Shown one piece after another: positions 33,817 to 42,002 of a DNA stretch of 64,000 nt. The DNA is from Ornithoclostridium sp944380285 (GTDB lineage Bacteria > Bacillota > Clostridia > Christensenellales > UBA3700): positions 1,488,001 through 1,552,000 of the forward strand of contig OZ006985.1 of NCBI GenBank assembly GCA_963931165.1. Direction: 5' to 3'. Position 1 is the first letter of the stretch. Each line of letters starts with the position of its first letter. The translations under genes and the position numbers were made by a program. The notes under the pieces were generated by a model. That model did not search any database. It was not told the DNA's origin and saw nothing but the letters and a program-made list of their open reading frames with translations.

Positions 33817-34482
33817 TTACGAAAAATTTACGCCACCGTTGATCGAATACGAGCCGTCGACCCTCTCTTCGACCCTAAACCGATTGACGCTGAACTCGTA
33901 CGCAGTCCTCTCTTCGATCTCACCGTCGGGCATCGTTTTAGTGTATTTTCGGCTTTGCACCCTTCCCTTCATCGACACCTTCGTGCCGACCCCGAGTTCC
34001 TTCGCATACCTTGCGCTCCTGCCCCACAATATACACGGAATGTAGTCCGACTTGTTGTAAGCTCGGTTGACCGCAAGCAATACGTCGCATATCTCTCGGT
34101 TGAACGGCGTCACTCTGTATATCGGCGGCTTGCAGATATAGCCGCACACTTCGAGGCTGTTGGGATCGACTCCGACAAGCGCAGGTCTGATCACATCCCT
34201 TGCAAACGCCGTCAAGAGCAATTTAGATTTTTCTCCGACTGTCTTGTTGTGACTGCGAAACTGCCCTTCCACCGTCACCTCTTCCCCTTCGGCGAGCGGC
34301 GCGTCGCACATCAGTCTGTCCGAAATCGTCAAAGGTATGACGTCTGTCATACCGGACAGTCTTTTGACCTCGATCGTCGTCTCGAAAAAGCTCTCGCCGA
34401 GCACTTCGTGAGTGAACGTGACCGGCGACGAGATCGTCCCGGTCAGGCTCAACCTGTTGTTGTTCATCATGTCGTAATTCAT
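33817..34482 (-). CDS. Single-stranded DNA-binding-like protein with two OB folds
   Basis: 221 residues that appear to hold two consecutive OB-fold units: residues about 8-90 (LSLTGTISSPVTFTHEVLGE) and about 105-205 (EVCGYICKPPIYRVTPFNRE, then DYIPCILWGRSARYAKEL). The second is the better match to SSB/PriB proteins. There is no acidic SSB C-terminal tip for partner binding; the protein ends SINGGVNFS. It starts eight bases after pdaB with AGGAGG. The replicative SSB is probably elsewhere. The role is inferred from fold only. Confidence 0.75.
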   Translation of the reverse strand: MNYDMMNNNRLSLTGTISSPVTFTHEVLGESFFETTIEVKRLSGMTDVIPLTISDRLMCDAPLAEGEEVTVEGQFRSHNKTVGEKSKLLLTAFARDVIRPALVGVDPNSLEVCGYICKPPIYRVTPFNREICDVLLAVNRAYNKSDYIPCILWGRSARYAKELGVGTKVSMKGRVQSRKYTKTMPDGEIEERTAYEFSVNRFRVEERVDGSYSINGGVNFS

Positions 34483-34490
34483 TTTGCCTC

Positions 34491-35246
34491 CTATATCGCG
34501 TGTAATTCTCCGTTTGCGTCCGTCTCGCCTTGATATATCAGTTCGGACAGAGTAACGGGTTCGTATCCGGCGTTTATCAGTCGCGCCAACACCTCGGGCA
34601 AGGCGTCGAGGATATGGTCGCTATTGTTATGAAAGAGCACTATCGACCCTTCCCTTACCTTCGGACACACTCTTTGGACGATCTCAGTGCCCGAAAGCCC
34701 CTTCCAATCGAGAGAATCGACATCCCACTGCACCGCCTCCATACCCAAGGCGCGCGCTCCGAGCACGACATCGTTGTCGTAGTCGCCGAACGGCGGTCTG
34801 AAATACTTTGGCTTCTGCCCGGTCAGCTCAAATATCTTGTCATTGACAGAAGTCAGCTCCTTTGCGATCTCCTCTGCGGACAGCTTTGACATCTCGAGGT
34901 GGTTTTCGCTGTGATTGCCTATCTCGCAGCCGCTTTCTGCGATCGCCTTCACCTCTTCGGGATATTCGTCCACCCAAAAGCCGACAAGAAAGAACGTCCC
35001 CTTGACGCCAAAACGATCCAAGACCTCCAAGATAGATCTCGTCTTGTCCGCACCCCACGCCGCGTCGAACGTCAACGCTATCTTCTTGTCTTCGCGCGCA
35101 ACGCGATATATCGGTATCTCCCGCGTCGAAGCGTTCGCATACACGACCGCAAAGTCGTCTCCAAACAGACACCCGAACGCGGCGACAGCCGCAACTGCTA
35201 GCGCGACGGCGGCGATCACTGTTCTCTTACGCAGACACAATATCAT
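34491..35246 (-). CDS. pdaB: Polysaccharide deacetylase, PdaB sporulation type
   Basis: NodB-fold deacetylase, 251 residues. An N-terminal membrane anchor (residues about 9-27) precedes the catalytic domain with KKIALTFDAAWG, the hallmark of PdaB, where the usual second Asp of TFDDG is replaced by Ala. Then come HSENHLEM with metal-binding histidines, RPPFGDY and the C-terminal SIVLFHNN motif. In B. subtilis PdaB is a SigE/SigG-dependent protein needed to maintain spores late in sporulation. The substitution in the first motif is normal for this subgroup and suggests altered catalysis. Ribosome-binding site GAGAGG. Confidence 0.88.
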   Translation of the reverse strand: MILCLRKRTVIAAVALAVAAVAAFGCLFGDDFAVVYANASTREIPIYRVAREDKKIALTFDAAWGADKTRSILEVLDRFGVKGTFFLVGFWVDEYPEEVKAIAESGCEIGNHSENHLEMSKLSAEEIAKELTSVNDKIFELTGQKPKYFRPPFGDYDNDVVLGARALGMEAVQWDVDSLDWKGLSGTEIVQRVCPKVREGSIVLFHNNSDHILDALPEVLARLINAGYEPVTLSELIYQGETDANGELHAI

Positions 35247-35505
35247 CGTTACCTCTCAATAATAACTTGCTCGGCGCAAGATATTTTGCCGCATTTTGAC
35301 GCATTGTGTCTTGTTGCGACGCATATCTCGCCGTCACTATGATATTGCCGCCAATCCGCAGATATGACTGCACAATGCCGCTGAAGCAGCGCCTCACAAA
35401 CGCTTAGAAAAGCATCCCGACCGCAATGATCGTACCGGACAGCCTCAAACTTACGCCTTTTTGCACGCATTCGACCGCAACATTGCATTTTCGTCATCTT
35501 TTGTA

Positions 35506-35534
35506 TTGACATCTTGCGTCAAATGTAATAAACT
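35506..35534 (+). promoter_or_regulatory. Promoter of the SRP RNA
   Basis: Perfect -35 TTGACA, 17 bases, then TAAACT; the mature RNA begins seven bases later. Confidence 0.65.
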
Positions 35535-35540
35535 AATATA

Positions 35541-35810
35541 GCCGTGCTAAGTGGGGAGATAGCGGTGCCCTGTACCTGCAATCCGCTACAGCAGGACCGA
35601 ATACCGACCCCGGCTTGGAGTATGGGAGGTCTGCCTTGGGCAAGTACCGTTGATACTAAGGTCTTGTGCAAGTCTGCACTGTGAACCATGTCAGGGCTTG
35701 ACCGCAGCAGCATTAAGCAGACCGTGGATTGTGCCACGAGGTAGCTTTAGAGGAGGCAACTGTCCCTGTTACGCTCCGGTGCTTCTTGTCAAAGTCGGTT
35801 GCACGGTTTT
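35541..35810 (+). ncRNA. ffs: Signal recognition particle RNA, large bacterial type
   Basis: SRP RNA of about 270 bases with Alu domain, as in Bacillus scRNA. The 5' part GTGGGGAGATAGCGGTGCCC matches the Alu region. The S domain has the helix-8 signature GAACCATGTCAGG with its partner AGCAGCATTAAG at about 35691-35720. The ends GCCGTGC and GCACGGT pair with each other, which sets the limits. An intrinsic terminator follows. The protein partner gene ffh is not in the window. Confidence 0.95.
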
Positions 35811-35819
35811 TGGAAATTT

Positions 35820-35842
35820 CGGCGCGAAAGCGCCGTTTTTTC
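35820..35842 (+). terminator. Terminator of the SRP RNA
   Basis: GGCGC, GAAA loop, GCGCC, then GTTTTTTC. Confidence 0.85.
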
Positions 35843-35999
35843 TTGCCGTTTTTTGAGTCTTTGCAAGCTTTCTCGCCTTGTCGTTCATAAGCGCGCCTTA
35901 CCGATCGCCGCCGTCCTTCAAGACGACTTTCAGCCGCTTTGCCGCGTTTGCGCTTTGTCCTCCGACGACCGCCTCTTGCCCGCACATCCATGCTCATAT

Positions 36000-36022
36000 G
36001 ACCTTGCCTTTCAACATATCTT
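36000..36022 (+). promoter_or_regulatory. Candidate SigE-type promoter
   Basis: TCATAT near 35995-36000 and CATATCTT near 36016-36023 with about 15 bases between fit the mother-cell SigE pattern (CATANNNT at -10). It lies five bases before the chosen ATG, so the transcript would be leaderless or the start is misplaced. Confidence 0.25.
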
Positions 36023-36027
36023 TTGAT

Positions 36028-36906
36028 ATGGACTATTCCAAGTACTATCTGCGCAATTACCGTCCCGAAGAGGACGGATCGCGCACTTTTGACGAAGCAT
36101 CGCCCTATCCCGAACTCCCGGACAGACCGCATATGCCGGAGATAGTGTACATCAATCCCGACGGAGAGGAATTCGTTCCCGAACCGCAGATCGTCCGAAC
36201 GCCTTCGTCCGAAAAGGCGAAAAAGCCGTTCTTTACCCGCTTTGTGATCAACACGCTGATCGTGCTCGTTGTTATATTATCGCTGTTCGTGTCCGTCGAC
36301 TTTATCACCGACGGCGCGCTCGTCGAAGAAGTGACAAGGCTGATATATGACGAAAAACCGTATTACGCTGTGCTGGAATTGCCTGCGGACACGCCCGAAG
36401 AGGCGATCGTCAACGCCGAGACGCTGCGCATGGGCGGCAGCGCGGGATACCCGATAAGTTACGACGGCAAATACTATTGCGTCGCCGACCTGTACGACAA
36501 CCGCAAAGACGCCGAAAACTCCGCCCCGCCGTCCAACGCCGTAATTTACGAATTGACCGTCACTCCGCCCGAACTTCCCGACGAATACGCCCCGTATCTC
36601 GAACGCCCGCATCGCCTGTACGACGCACTCAAAGAGCTGGAAGCACAGCTTCTGTCGGGCGAGATCGGCACCGGCGAGGCGGTCTTGCAGGCAAAACAGC
36701 TCTACGAGACGGTGTTGATCGAGACGGACGAGCTCAAATCGATGTCCGAAGACCGAGCCACACGGCAGGTGCTCGAATTTGTCTCCGACTACTCTGTCGC
36801 ACTCGCCGCGCTCGAAAGCGTCTGCGACGAGAGCGCATTGCGCCAAAGCTATGTCGGAGACCTCAAATATGCACGCTGTCAGATCATGTTCGCGTTCGCG
36901 CTCTGA
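36028..36906 (+). CDS. Hypothetical membrane-anchored protein, SPOR-like C-terminal region
   Basis: 292 residues starting MDYSKYYLRNYRPEEDGSRT. Acidic proline-rich cytoplasmic N-terminus, one membrane helix at about residues 72-92 (FVINTLIVLVVILSLFVSV) and an extracytoplasmic domain. The stretch YYAVLELPADTPEEAIVNAE...GGSAGYPISYDGKYYCVADL resembles a SPOR fold. It is followed by a helical region. No Shine-Dalgarno sequence precedes this ATG; an ATG ten codons upstream is possible. A SigE-like pair (TCATAT, 15 bases, CATATCTT) lies immediately upstream, which with the SPOR-like domain suggests, but does not prove, a sporulation role. Confidence 0.75.
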   Translation: MDYSKYYLRNYRPEEDGSRTFDEASPYPELPDRPHMPEIVYINPDGEEFVPEPQIVRTPSSEKAKKPFFTRFVINTLIVLVVILSLFVSVDFITDGALVEEVTRLIYDEKPYYAVLELPADTPEEAIVNAETLRMGGSAGYPISYDGKYYCVADLYDNRKDAENSAPPSNAVIYELTVTPPELPDEYAPYLERPHRLYDALKELEAQLLSGEIGTGEAVLQAKQLYETVLIETDELKSMSEDRATRQVLEFVSDYSVALAALESVCDESALRQSYVGDLKYARCQIMFAFAL

Positions 36907-36977
36907 TCTGCCGAACCGCCTGCGATCAATATTTGACGCCTAAAACCGCCAAATACCAATTCCGTCTTCAAGACAAA

Positions 36978-37001
36978 TCGGACGGGAAACCTCCCGTCCG
37001 A
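36978..37001 (-). terminator. Terminator of dacF
   Basis: Perfect 10-bp stem TCGGACGGGA/TCCCGTCCGA with a four-base loop, followed on the minus strand by TTTGTCTTG. The T-run is moderate. It may also serve the converging gene. Confidence 0.6.
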
Positions 37002-37014
37002 CATATCGATATCG

Positions 37015-38145
37015 TCAGCTCATCATATCCTTAATCCTGTCCCAAAGCGTAGCTTTTTGGATGTCGACGGGCGACACAAGATCAAATTCTTCTCTTTTGT
37101 CGCCGTTCGACAAGATTATCTTGCCGACTACGTCGCCCGCTTTGAGCGGAGCTTTCACTTCGAAAATTTGATATTCAACGCTTGCCTTTTCGCCCCTCAT
37201 CACGGTGATAGCCGCTTGCTTAGACGCCACCGGTACGACGCTCTTGATCTTGCCGCCCTTGACTTCTGCCGTCGCGTCCGCTTCTTCACCCTTTTCGAGC
37301 GCTACTTGGCGCGTAAGGTTGGCGAACGCATGGTTGAAAAGCCTGCTGCATTCGGCAAATCTCGTCTTGCCGTCCACTGCGCCGATCACGGTCGCGACGA
37401 CCTCTATGCCGCCCCTTTCGGCACATGCCGAAAGGCAAAATCCCGCGCCTTCGGTGAAGCCCGTCTTGCCGCCCTTGCAACCGGCGTATTGACGTATCAA
37501 CTTGTTGGTGTTCGTCAATGTCGTGATCCTGCCCGACGGATGGACATAGTCTTCCGTCCAAATTCCGGCATAGTCGAAATAGAGATCGTGCTTCATCAAT
37601 TCGCGAGTCATGATGTTGACATCGCGCGCGCTGGAATATTGCTCGCTGTCGCTAGGAAGCCCGGTACAATTGGCAAACAGAGTGTTGCGAAGTCCAAGCG
37701 ACGCGGCTTTTTCGTTCATATCCGCAACAAATGCGGTCGCACTGCCCGAAATCCTTTCGGCAAGCGCATATGATGCGTCGTTTGCGGACGCAACGATCAC
37801 GCCTTTGAGCAGATCGGAGACTGTATATTCAGCCCCGGCATCAAGAAACATCTGACTGCCGCCCATACCCGCCGCTTCGGCAGAGACAGCCACCTTTTCG
37901 TCGACGGAAAGCTCGCCGCTCTCGATGCTCTCAAATACGAGATCGGCGGTCATGATCTTGACCATGCTGGCTATCTGATGTCTCTCATCGGCATTTACCG
38001 AATAGATCTCCCTGCCGTCCTCATCCGCAAGATAGGCGGAAAAAGAAGTGATGGCAAGGTCTCCCTCCTCGGCGCAAGCGTACTGAAAAGTACATATCGA
38101 CAACACCGTCATAATGAGCATGACGAGCAAAAATGACTTTTTCAT
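37015..38145 (-). CDS. dacF: D-alanyl-D-alanine carboxypeptidase (DacF/DacB family)
   Basis: Low-molecular-weight penicillin-binding protein that trims pentapeptides in peptidoglycan; DacF and DacB set spore cortex cross-linking in Bacillus. 376 residues. Signal peptide (MKKSFLLVMLIMTVLSICTF) with probable cleavage after ACA. Active-site motifs: S60-MV-K63 in IASMVKIM, S120-A-N122 and K228-T-G230 in GCKGGKTGFT. A C-terminal beta-domain (PBP5-C) follows. The ATG at 38145 has GAGGTG upstream. Not next to spoIIA here, unlike B. subtilis dacF, so the exact paralogue is uncertain. Confidence 0.92.
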   Translation of the reverse strand: MKKSFLLVMLIMTVLSICTFQYACAEEGDLAITSFSAYLADEDGREIYSVNADERHQIASMVKIMTADLVFESIESGELSVDEKVAVSAEAAGMGGSQMFLDAGAEYTVSDLLKGVIVASANDASYALAERISGSATAFVADMNEKAASLGLRNTLFANCTGLPSDSEQYSSARDVNIMTRELMKHDLYFDYAGIWTEDYVHPSGRITTLTNTNKLIRQYAGCKGGKTGFTEGAGFCLSACAERGGIEVVATVIGAVDGKTRFAECSRLFNHAFANLTRQVALEKGEEADATAEVKGGKIKSVVPVASKQAAITVMRGEKASVEYQIFEVKAPLKAGDVVGKIILSNGDKREEFDLVSPVDIQKATLWDRIKDMMS

Positions 38146-38393
38146 ATTACACCTCACGCCGATAGTATGCGATGATACGACAAAAAGTTGCAAAATCGAT
38201 TTTAGAAATATTACGGCTTATTTTGCGCATATAATTCTAATTTTCACTTTAATTTAGAATAATTTATAAGTAATATTTATCCAAAACAAATCTGCCGAGC
38301 ATGCCTCATACCTCTCCGCCCGCCGTAAAAATAACAACGGCGACACATTCATCTTGACCAAAACGCGTTTTCATCTTTTGCAAATACGCCGTT
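38146..38393. other. Intergenic region between dacF and murG
   Basis: The gap to murG is 315 bases and AT-rich in its first half. Apart from the murG promoter I see no gene, terminator or RNA element. A promoter for dacF must lie near 38150-38280 but none is clear. Confidence 0.5.
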
Positions 38394-38422
38394 TTGTACA
38401 TATCGTTTTGCCATGGTATTAT
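38394..38422 (+). promoter_or_regulatory. Promoter of murG
   Basis: TTGTAC, 17 bases, TATTAT; the leader then runs about 32 bases to the GGAGGAG ribosome-binding site. Confidence 0.55.
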
Positions 38423-38460
38423 TTCATGTACAACGTCAATATATTTTATCGGAGGAGCAT

Positions 38461-39501
38461 ATGAAGATAATATTGACCGGAGGCGGGAGCGCCGGGCATG
38501 TCATGCCTTGCATTGCATTGCTGCCCTGTTTGAGAGAATATTTTTCCGACATCTGCTATTTGGGACGCGCGGACGGCATCGAACGCCGCCTTGCCGAGAT
38601 GAACGAGATAAAGTTTCATCCCGTCAATGCGGTCAAGTTCGACCGCTCGTCAAAGCTGTCCGTACTCAAAATTCCCTGCTCGCTTTCGCGTGCGGTCTCG
38701 CAAACAAAAAAATTGCTCAAAGAATTGCGCCCCGACGTCCTGTTCGCAAAGGGCGGCTATGTCTCCCTTCCGGGTGCGCTTGCCGCACGCTCGCTCAATA
38801 TACCGGTCGTGTGTCACGAGTCCGACTTTTCACTCGGGCTTGCCAACAAGGTAATATCACGTTTTGCCGAATGCACATTGACCTCCTTCGAGGCTACGGC
38901 GGCAAAGCGAAGTCTCTTTGTCGGCAACCCGGTACGAGCCGAGCTGACTCAAGCCGACCCGCAAAAGGCGAGGCGAACTTGCGCTTTTTCGCGCACGGCG
39001 CGCGTTGTGCTCTTTGTGGGCGGCTCGGGAGGCGCAGAGGCGATCAACCGCGCCGTTGACGACGCTCTCTCCACTCTCGTGCGCGACTTCAACGTCGTTC
39101 ACATCTGCGGACAGGGCAATTTGCGCCCATCGGCGCCCGGCTATCGGTGTTTTGAGTTCGTAGACGACATCTTCGACTTTTTTGCGCTCGCGGACATCGT
39201 GGTCACGCGCGCCGGCGCAAACGCAGGCTTCGAGCTCGCCGCAATGGGCAAGCGCACGATATTCATCCCTTTGCCGACAGGCTCATCGCGCGGCGACCAG
39301 ATCGAAAACGCAAAGGCGTTTGCGTCCGTCTCGGGCGCAAAGGTCCTTGAACAGTCTCGCCTTGACACCTATGAGCTCGTCTGCGCGATCACGGACAGCC
39401 TGTCGCGCCCGTCGCCCGAGCCCGACCTGCGTCCGCTCAAAGCGGCGCCCAAGATCGCCGAGATCTTAAATAAAGTCGCAAGGCGCGAAAAATTTGCATA
39501 A
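38461..39501 (+). CDS. murG: UDP-GlcNAc:undecaprenyl-PP-MurNAc-pentapeptide GlcNAc transferase
   Basis: GT-B glycosyltransferase that makes lipid II from lipid I at the inner face of the membrane. 346 residues beginning MKIILTGGGSAGHVMP, the glycine-rich N-terminal loop. KGGYVSLPGALAA and PVVCHESDFSLGLAN follow in the first domain, then FVGGSGGAEAINR, VVTRAGANAGFELAAMGKRTIFIPLP and a final helix in the second. The E in the usual HEQN is HESD here, a variant seen in some clostridial MurG. Stand-alone gene outside a dcw cluster, so a second copy may exist elsewhere. Confidence 0.92.
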   Translation: MKIILTGGGSAGHVMPCIALLPCLREYFSDICYLGRADGIERRLAEMNEIKFHPVNAVKFDRSSKLSVLKIPCSLSRAVSQTKKLLKELRPDVLFAKGGYVSLPGALAARSLNIPVVCHESDFSLGLANKVISRFAECTLTSFEATAAKRSLFVGNPVRAELTQADPQKARRTCAFSRTARVVLFVGGSGGAEAINRAVDDALSTLVRDFNVVHICGQGNLRPSAPGYRCFEFVDDIFDFFALADIVVTRAGANAGFELAAMGKRTIFIPLPTGSSRGDQIENAKAFASVSGAKVLEQSRLDTYELVCAITDSLSRPSPEPDLRPLKAAPKIAEILNKVARREKFA

Positions 39502-39504
39502 AAT

Positions 39505-39533
39505 ATCGCCCGAAGCGTGACGCTTCGGGCGAT
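39505..39533 (-). terminator. Terminator of the topoisomerase IV operon
   Basis: Perfect 13-bp stem ATCGCCCGAAGCG/CGCTTCGGGCGAT with a three-base loop. The minus strand continues ATTTTATGC. It lies between converging murG and parC and could stop both. Confidence 0.7.
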
Positions 39534-39544
39534 AGACCTCTTTG

Positions 39545-42001
39545 TCAGTCTATGTTGTGCCGTTTGACGGATACGGCGACCATATCGAGGTTGCTGCCGT
39601 TGTTCTTGCACGCGTCTTTGAGCACGTTTACGCCCTTCTTCGTCCTGTCGACAATGGGCACGTCCTCGGTGTTGACGGGCACACAGCTGCCGTCCACAAG
39701 CTCTATCGCAAAGTCGTACGGCATCGTGACCATGTCGACGAACACGATCGCGCCGCTCTTCGACACATCCGACAGCTGCACTCCCTTGCGGTAACGCATC
39801 GTCGGCTCGATCGAAGAAACGACCACTCTCTTTGCGACTCCGCCCTCGTTCATCACGACGATCTCGCCGACATTGGAGTGGCTCGCCGCATAGATGACTT
39901 TGTCGCCCTCCGCCAGCTGGATGCCGCGCACGCCGGACGCCTTGCGCCCCTGCTGCGGAATGTCCGACTCGGCGTTGAGCACCATACCTTGCTCGGTGAC
40001 AAACAGCAAAAATTCGTTTTCGGGGTCGACTATCTCGACATTGACGACCTCGTCACCGTCATTTTTGAACACGAGCGCGGGATATGCGGACTTCTTTTCC
40101 ATACCGTACTCGGACGCTTCGCTCTTTTTGACCATGCCGTCGCGGGTGAAGAAACAAAGTTCTTTGCCTTCGAGCATCGCGGGGGTCGCGACGAACAAGA
40201 CCCTGTCGTCGCTGTCCGCCTTGGCGATCTTGGAGATGGGCAGTCCTTTGGACTTCCACTTGTCGTCGCCGAGCGAGTCGACGCTGAACACGACCGCGAG
40301 CCCCTTGCGTGTAAAGCCTATGAGGTTGGCGGAGTTGTCGCATTTGAGCACCTGTCTGACCAAGTCGGCGGACGAACAGTTGACCACGCTCTTCGACGCG
40401 AGTCGATAGTTTTTCTCGCCCATGAATTTGAGGTAACCGCCCTGCGTGAGCACGAGCACACCCGAACGCTCGATCTTTGCGTTGGGATCGATCGTAGCGA
40501 TCGCGACCTTGTCCGGAGACACTATCTCCGAGCGGCGCTTGTCCGAATATTTGCGCTTGATCTCGAGCAGCTCTTTCTTGACGACGGAGAGCTGTCTGCG
40601 CTTGGACGACAGCACCGATTCGAGTTCTGCGATCTTTTTGCCGAGCTCCGCGATCTCCTCTTCGAGCTTGCGCGCGTCGACTTTTTTGAGTTGTTTGAGC
40701 TTCATTTCAAGGATCGCGACCGCCTGCCTTTCGGTCAGCGAGAATTCGCGCTTGATCTGCTCTTTTGCCTCGTTGTCCGTCTCGGCGTTGAGGATTATGT
40801 CGACGACGCGGCGGATGTTGTTGACCGCGATCAGCTTGCCTTGCTGGATATGCTCCTGTCTCTTCGCCTGATTGAGCTCGAATTGCGAACGGCGATAGAT
40901 GATCTGTCTTTGATATTCGGTATAGTGCGCGATTATCTCGAGCAAGCCCATCTGACGCGGCTTGCCGCCTGCGATCGCGACCATATTGACCGAGAACACG
41001 TCCTCAAGCCCGGTCGTCTTGAACAGCGCGGCGAGCGTCTTTTCGCCGTCCACGCCCTTGCGCAATTTGATGACGGAACGCTGACCGTTGCGGTCGGATT
41101 CGTCCACGATGTCGGTTATGCCGCCGAAAACTTCCTTTTTCTTTTCGCGCAGTTCGTTGATCTTTTGAAGAAGCTGCGCCTTGTTCTTTTGATACGGAAG
41201 CTCGGTGATGACGATCATCTCCTTGTCGCCGTCCTTTTCGACATACGCGCGCGCCCTGACGACGATCCTGCCCTTGCCGGTCGCATATGCCTGCTCGATG
41301 CCCTCGCCGTCAATGATCACGCCGCCCGTCGGAAAGTCGGGCGCGGGGATGTACTTCATCATCTCTTTCAGAGTGATACGGCTGTTCTCGATGTATGCGA
41401 CTATGCCGTCGATGACCTCGCCGAGGTTGTGCGGAGGGATGTTTGTCGTAAGACCGACCGCGATGCCCATCGCGCCGTTGACGAGCAAGTTGGGGAACTT
41501 GCACGGCAGCATATCCGGCTCTTGCAGCGTGTCGTCGAAGTTGAGCGAAAAGCTGACCGTCTCCTTGTCTATGTCGCGGAGCATCTCCATCGCGAGCGGA
41601 GTCAGTCTCGCCTCTGTATAACGCATCGCCGCGGCGCTGTCGCCGTCAACACTGCCGAAGTTGCCGTGTCCGTCGATGAGAAGCATGCGCGTATTGAACG
41701 GCTGCGCAAGCCTGACCATCGCGTCGTAGACGCTGCTGTCGCCGTGCGGATGATATTTGCCGAGGCACTCGCCGACGATCCTTGCCGACTTCTTGTGCGG
41801 CTTGTCGGGAGTGTTGCCGAGCTCGCTCATCGCAAAGAGGATGCGGCGCTGGACGGGTTTGAGACCGTCTTCGACGCGCGGCAGCGCTCTGTCAAGGATG
41901 ACATGCTCGGAATAGGGCATCATCGAAGCGTGCATTATATCTTCGATGCTGTCCTCGATGATGATCGACTTGTCTTCGAATTTTTCTTCTTTCTTTGCCA
42001 T
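39545..42001 (-). CDS. parC: DNA topoisomerase IV subunit A
   Basis: Type IIA topoisomerase breakage-rejoining subunit, 818 residues. The winged-helix catalytic core contains RALPRVEDGLKPVQRRIL, the quinolone region HPHGDSSVYDAMVRLAQ and catalytic Tyr in AAAMRYTEARL. A coiled coil (residues about 430-490) and a C-terminal beta-pinwheel follow. The GyrA box (QRRGGKG) that gyrase needs is not recognisable. The blade sequences GYLKFMGEKNYR, DDKWKSKG and LCFFTRDGMVKKSEASEY resemble ParC rather than GyrA, so I call topoisomerase IV. One base after parE. Confidence 0.8.
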   Translation of the reverse strand: MAKKEEKFEDKSIIIEDSIEDIMHASMMPYSEHVILDRALPRVEDGLKPVQRRILFAMSELGNTPDKPHKKSARIVGECLGKYHPHGDSSVYDAMVRLAQPFNTRMLLIDGHGNFGSVDGDSAAAMRYTEARLTPLAMEMLRDIDKETVSFSLNFDDTLQEPDMLPCKFPNLLVNGAMGIAVGLTTNIPPHNLGEVIDGIVAYIENSRITLKEMMKYIPAPDFPTGGVIIDGEGIEQAYATGKGRIVVRARAYVEKDGDKEMIVITELPYQKNKAQLLQKINELREKKKEVFGGITDIVDESDRNGQRSVIKLRKGVDGEKTLAALFKTTGLEDVFSVNMVAIAGGKPRQMGLLEIIAHYTEYQRQIIYRRSQFELNQAKRQEHIQQGKLIAVNNIRRVVDIILNAETDNEAKEQIKREFSLTERQAVAILEMKLKQLKKVDARKLEEEIAELGKKIAELESVLSSKRRQLSVVKKELLEIKRKYSDKRRSEIVSPDKVAIATIDPNAKIERSGVLVLTQGGYLKFMGEKNYRLASKSVVNCSSADLVRQVLKCDNSANLIGFTRKGLAVVFSVDSLGDDKWKSKGLPISKIAKADSDDRVLFVATPAMLEGKELCFFTRDGMVKKSEASEYGMEKKSAYPALVFKNDGDEVVNVEIVDPENEFLLFVTEQGMVLNAESDIPQQGRKASGVRGIQLAEGDKVIYAASHSNVGEIVVMNEGGVAKRVVVSSIEPTMRYRKGVQLSDVSKSGAIVFVDMVTMPYDFAIELVDGSCVPVNTEDVPIVDRTKKGVNVLKDACKNNGSNLDMVAVSVKRHNID

Positions 42002-42002
42002 G

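Noticed and set aside
35249..35512. Minus-strand open frame of 87 codons between pdaB and the SRP RNA
   Set aside because: No ribosome-binding site, overlaps the SRP RNA promoter, no recognisable motif. It ends just before pdaB, but that can be chance.
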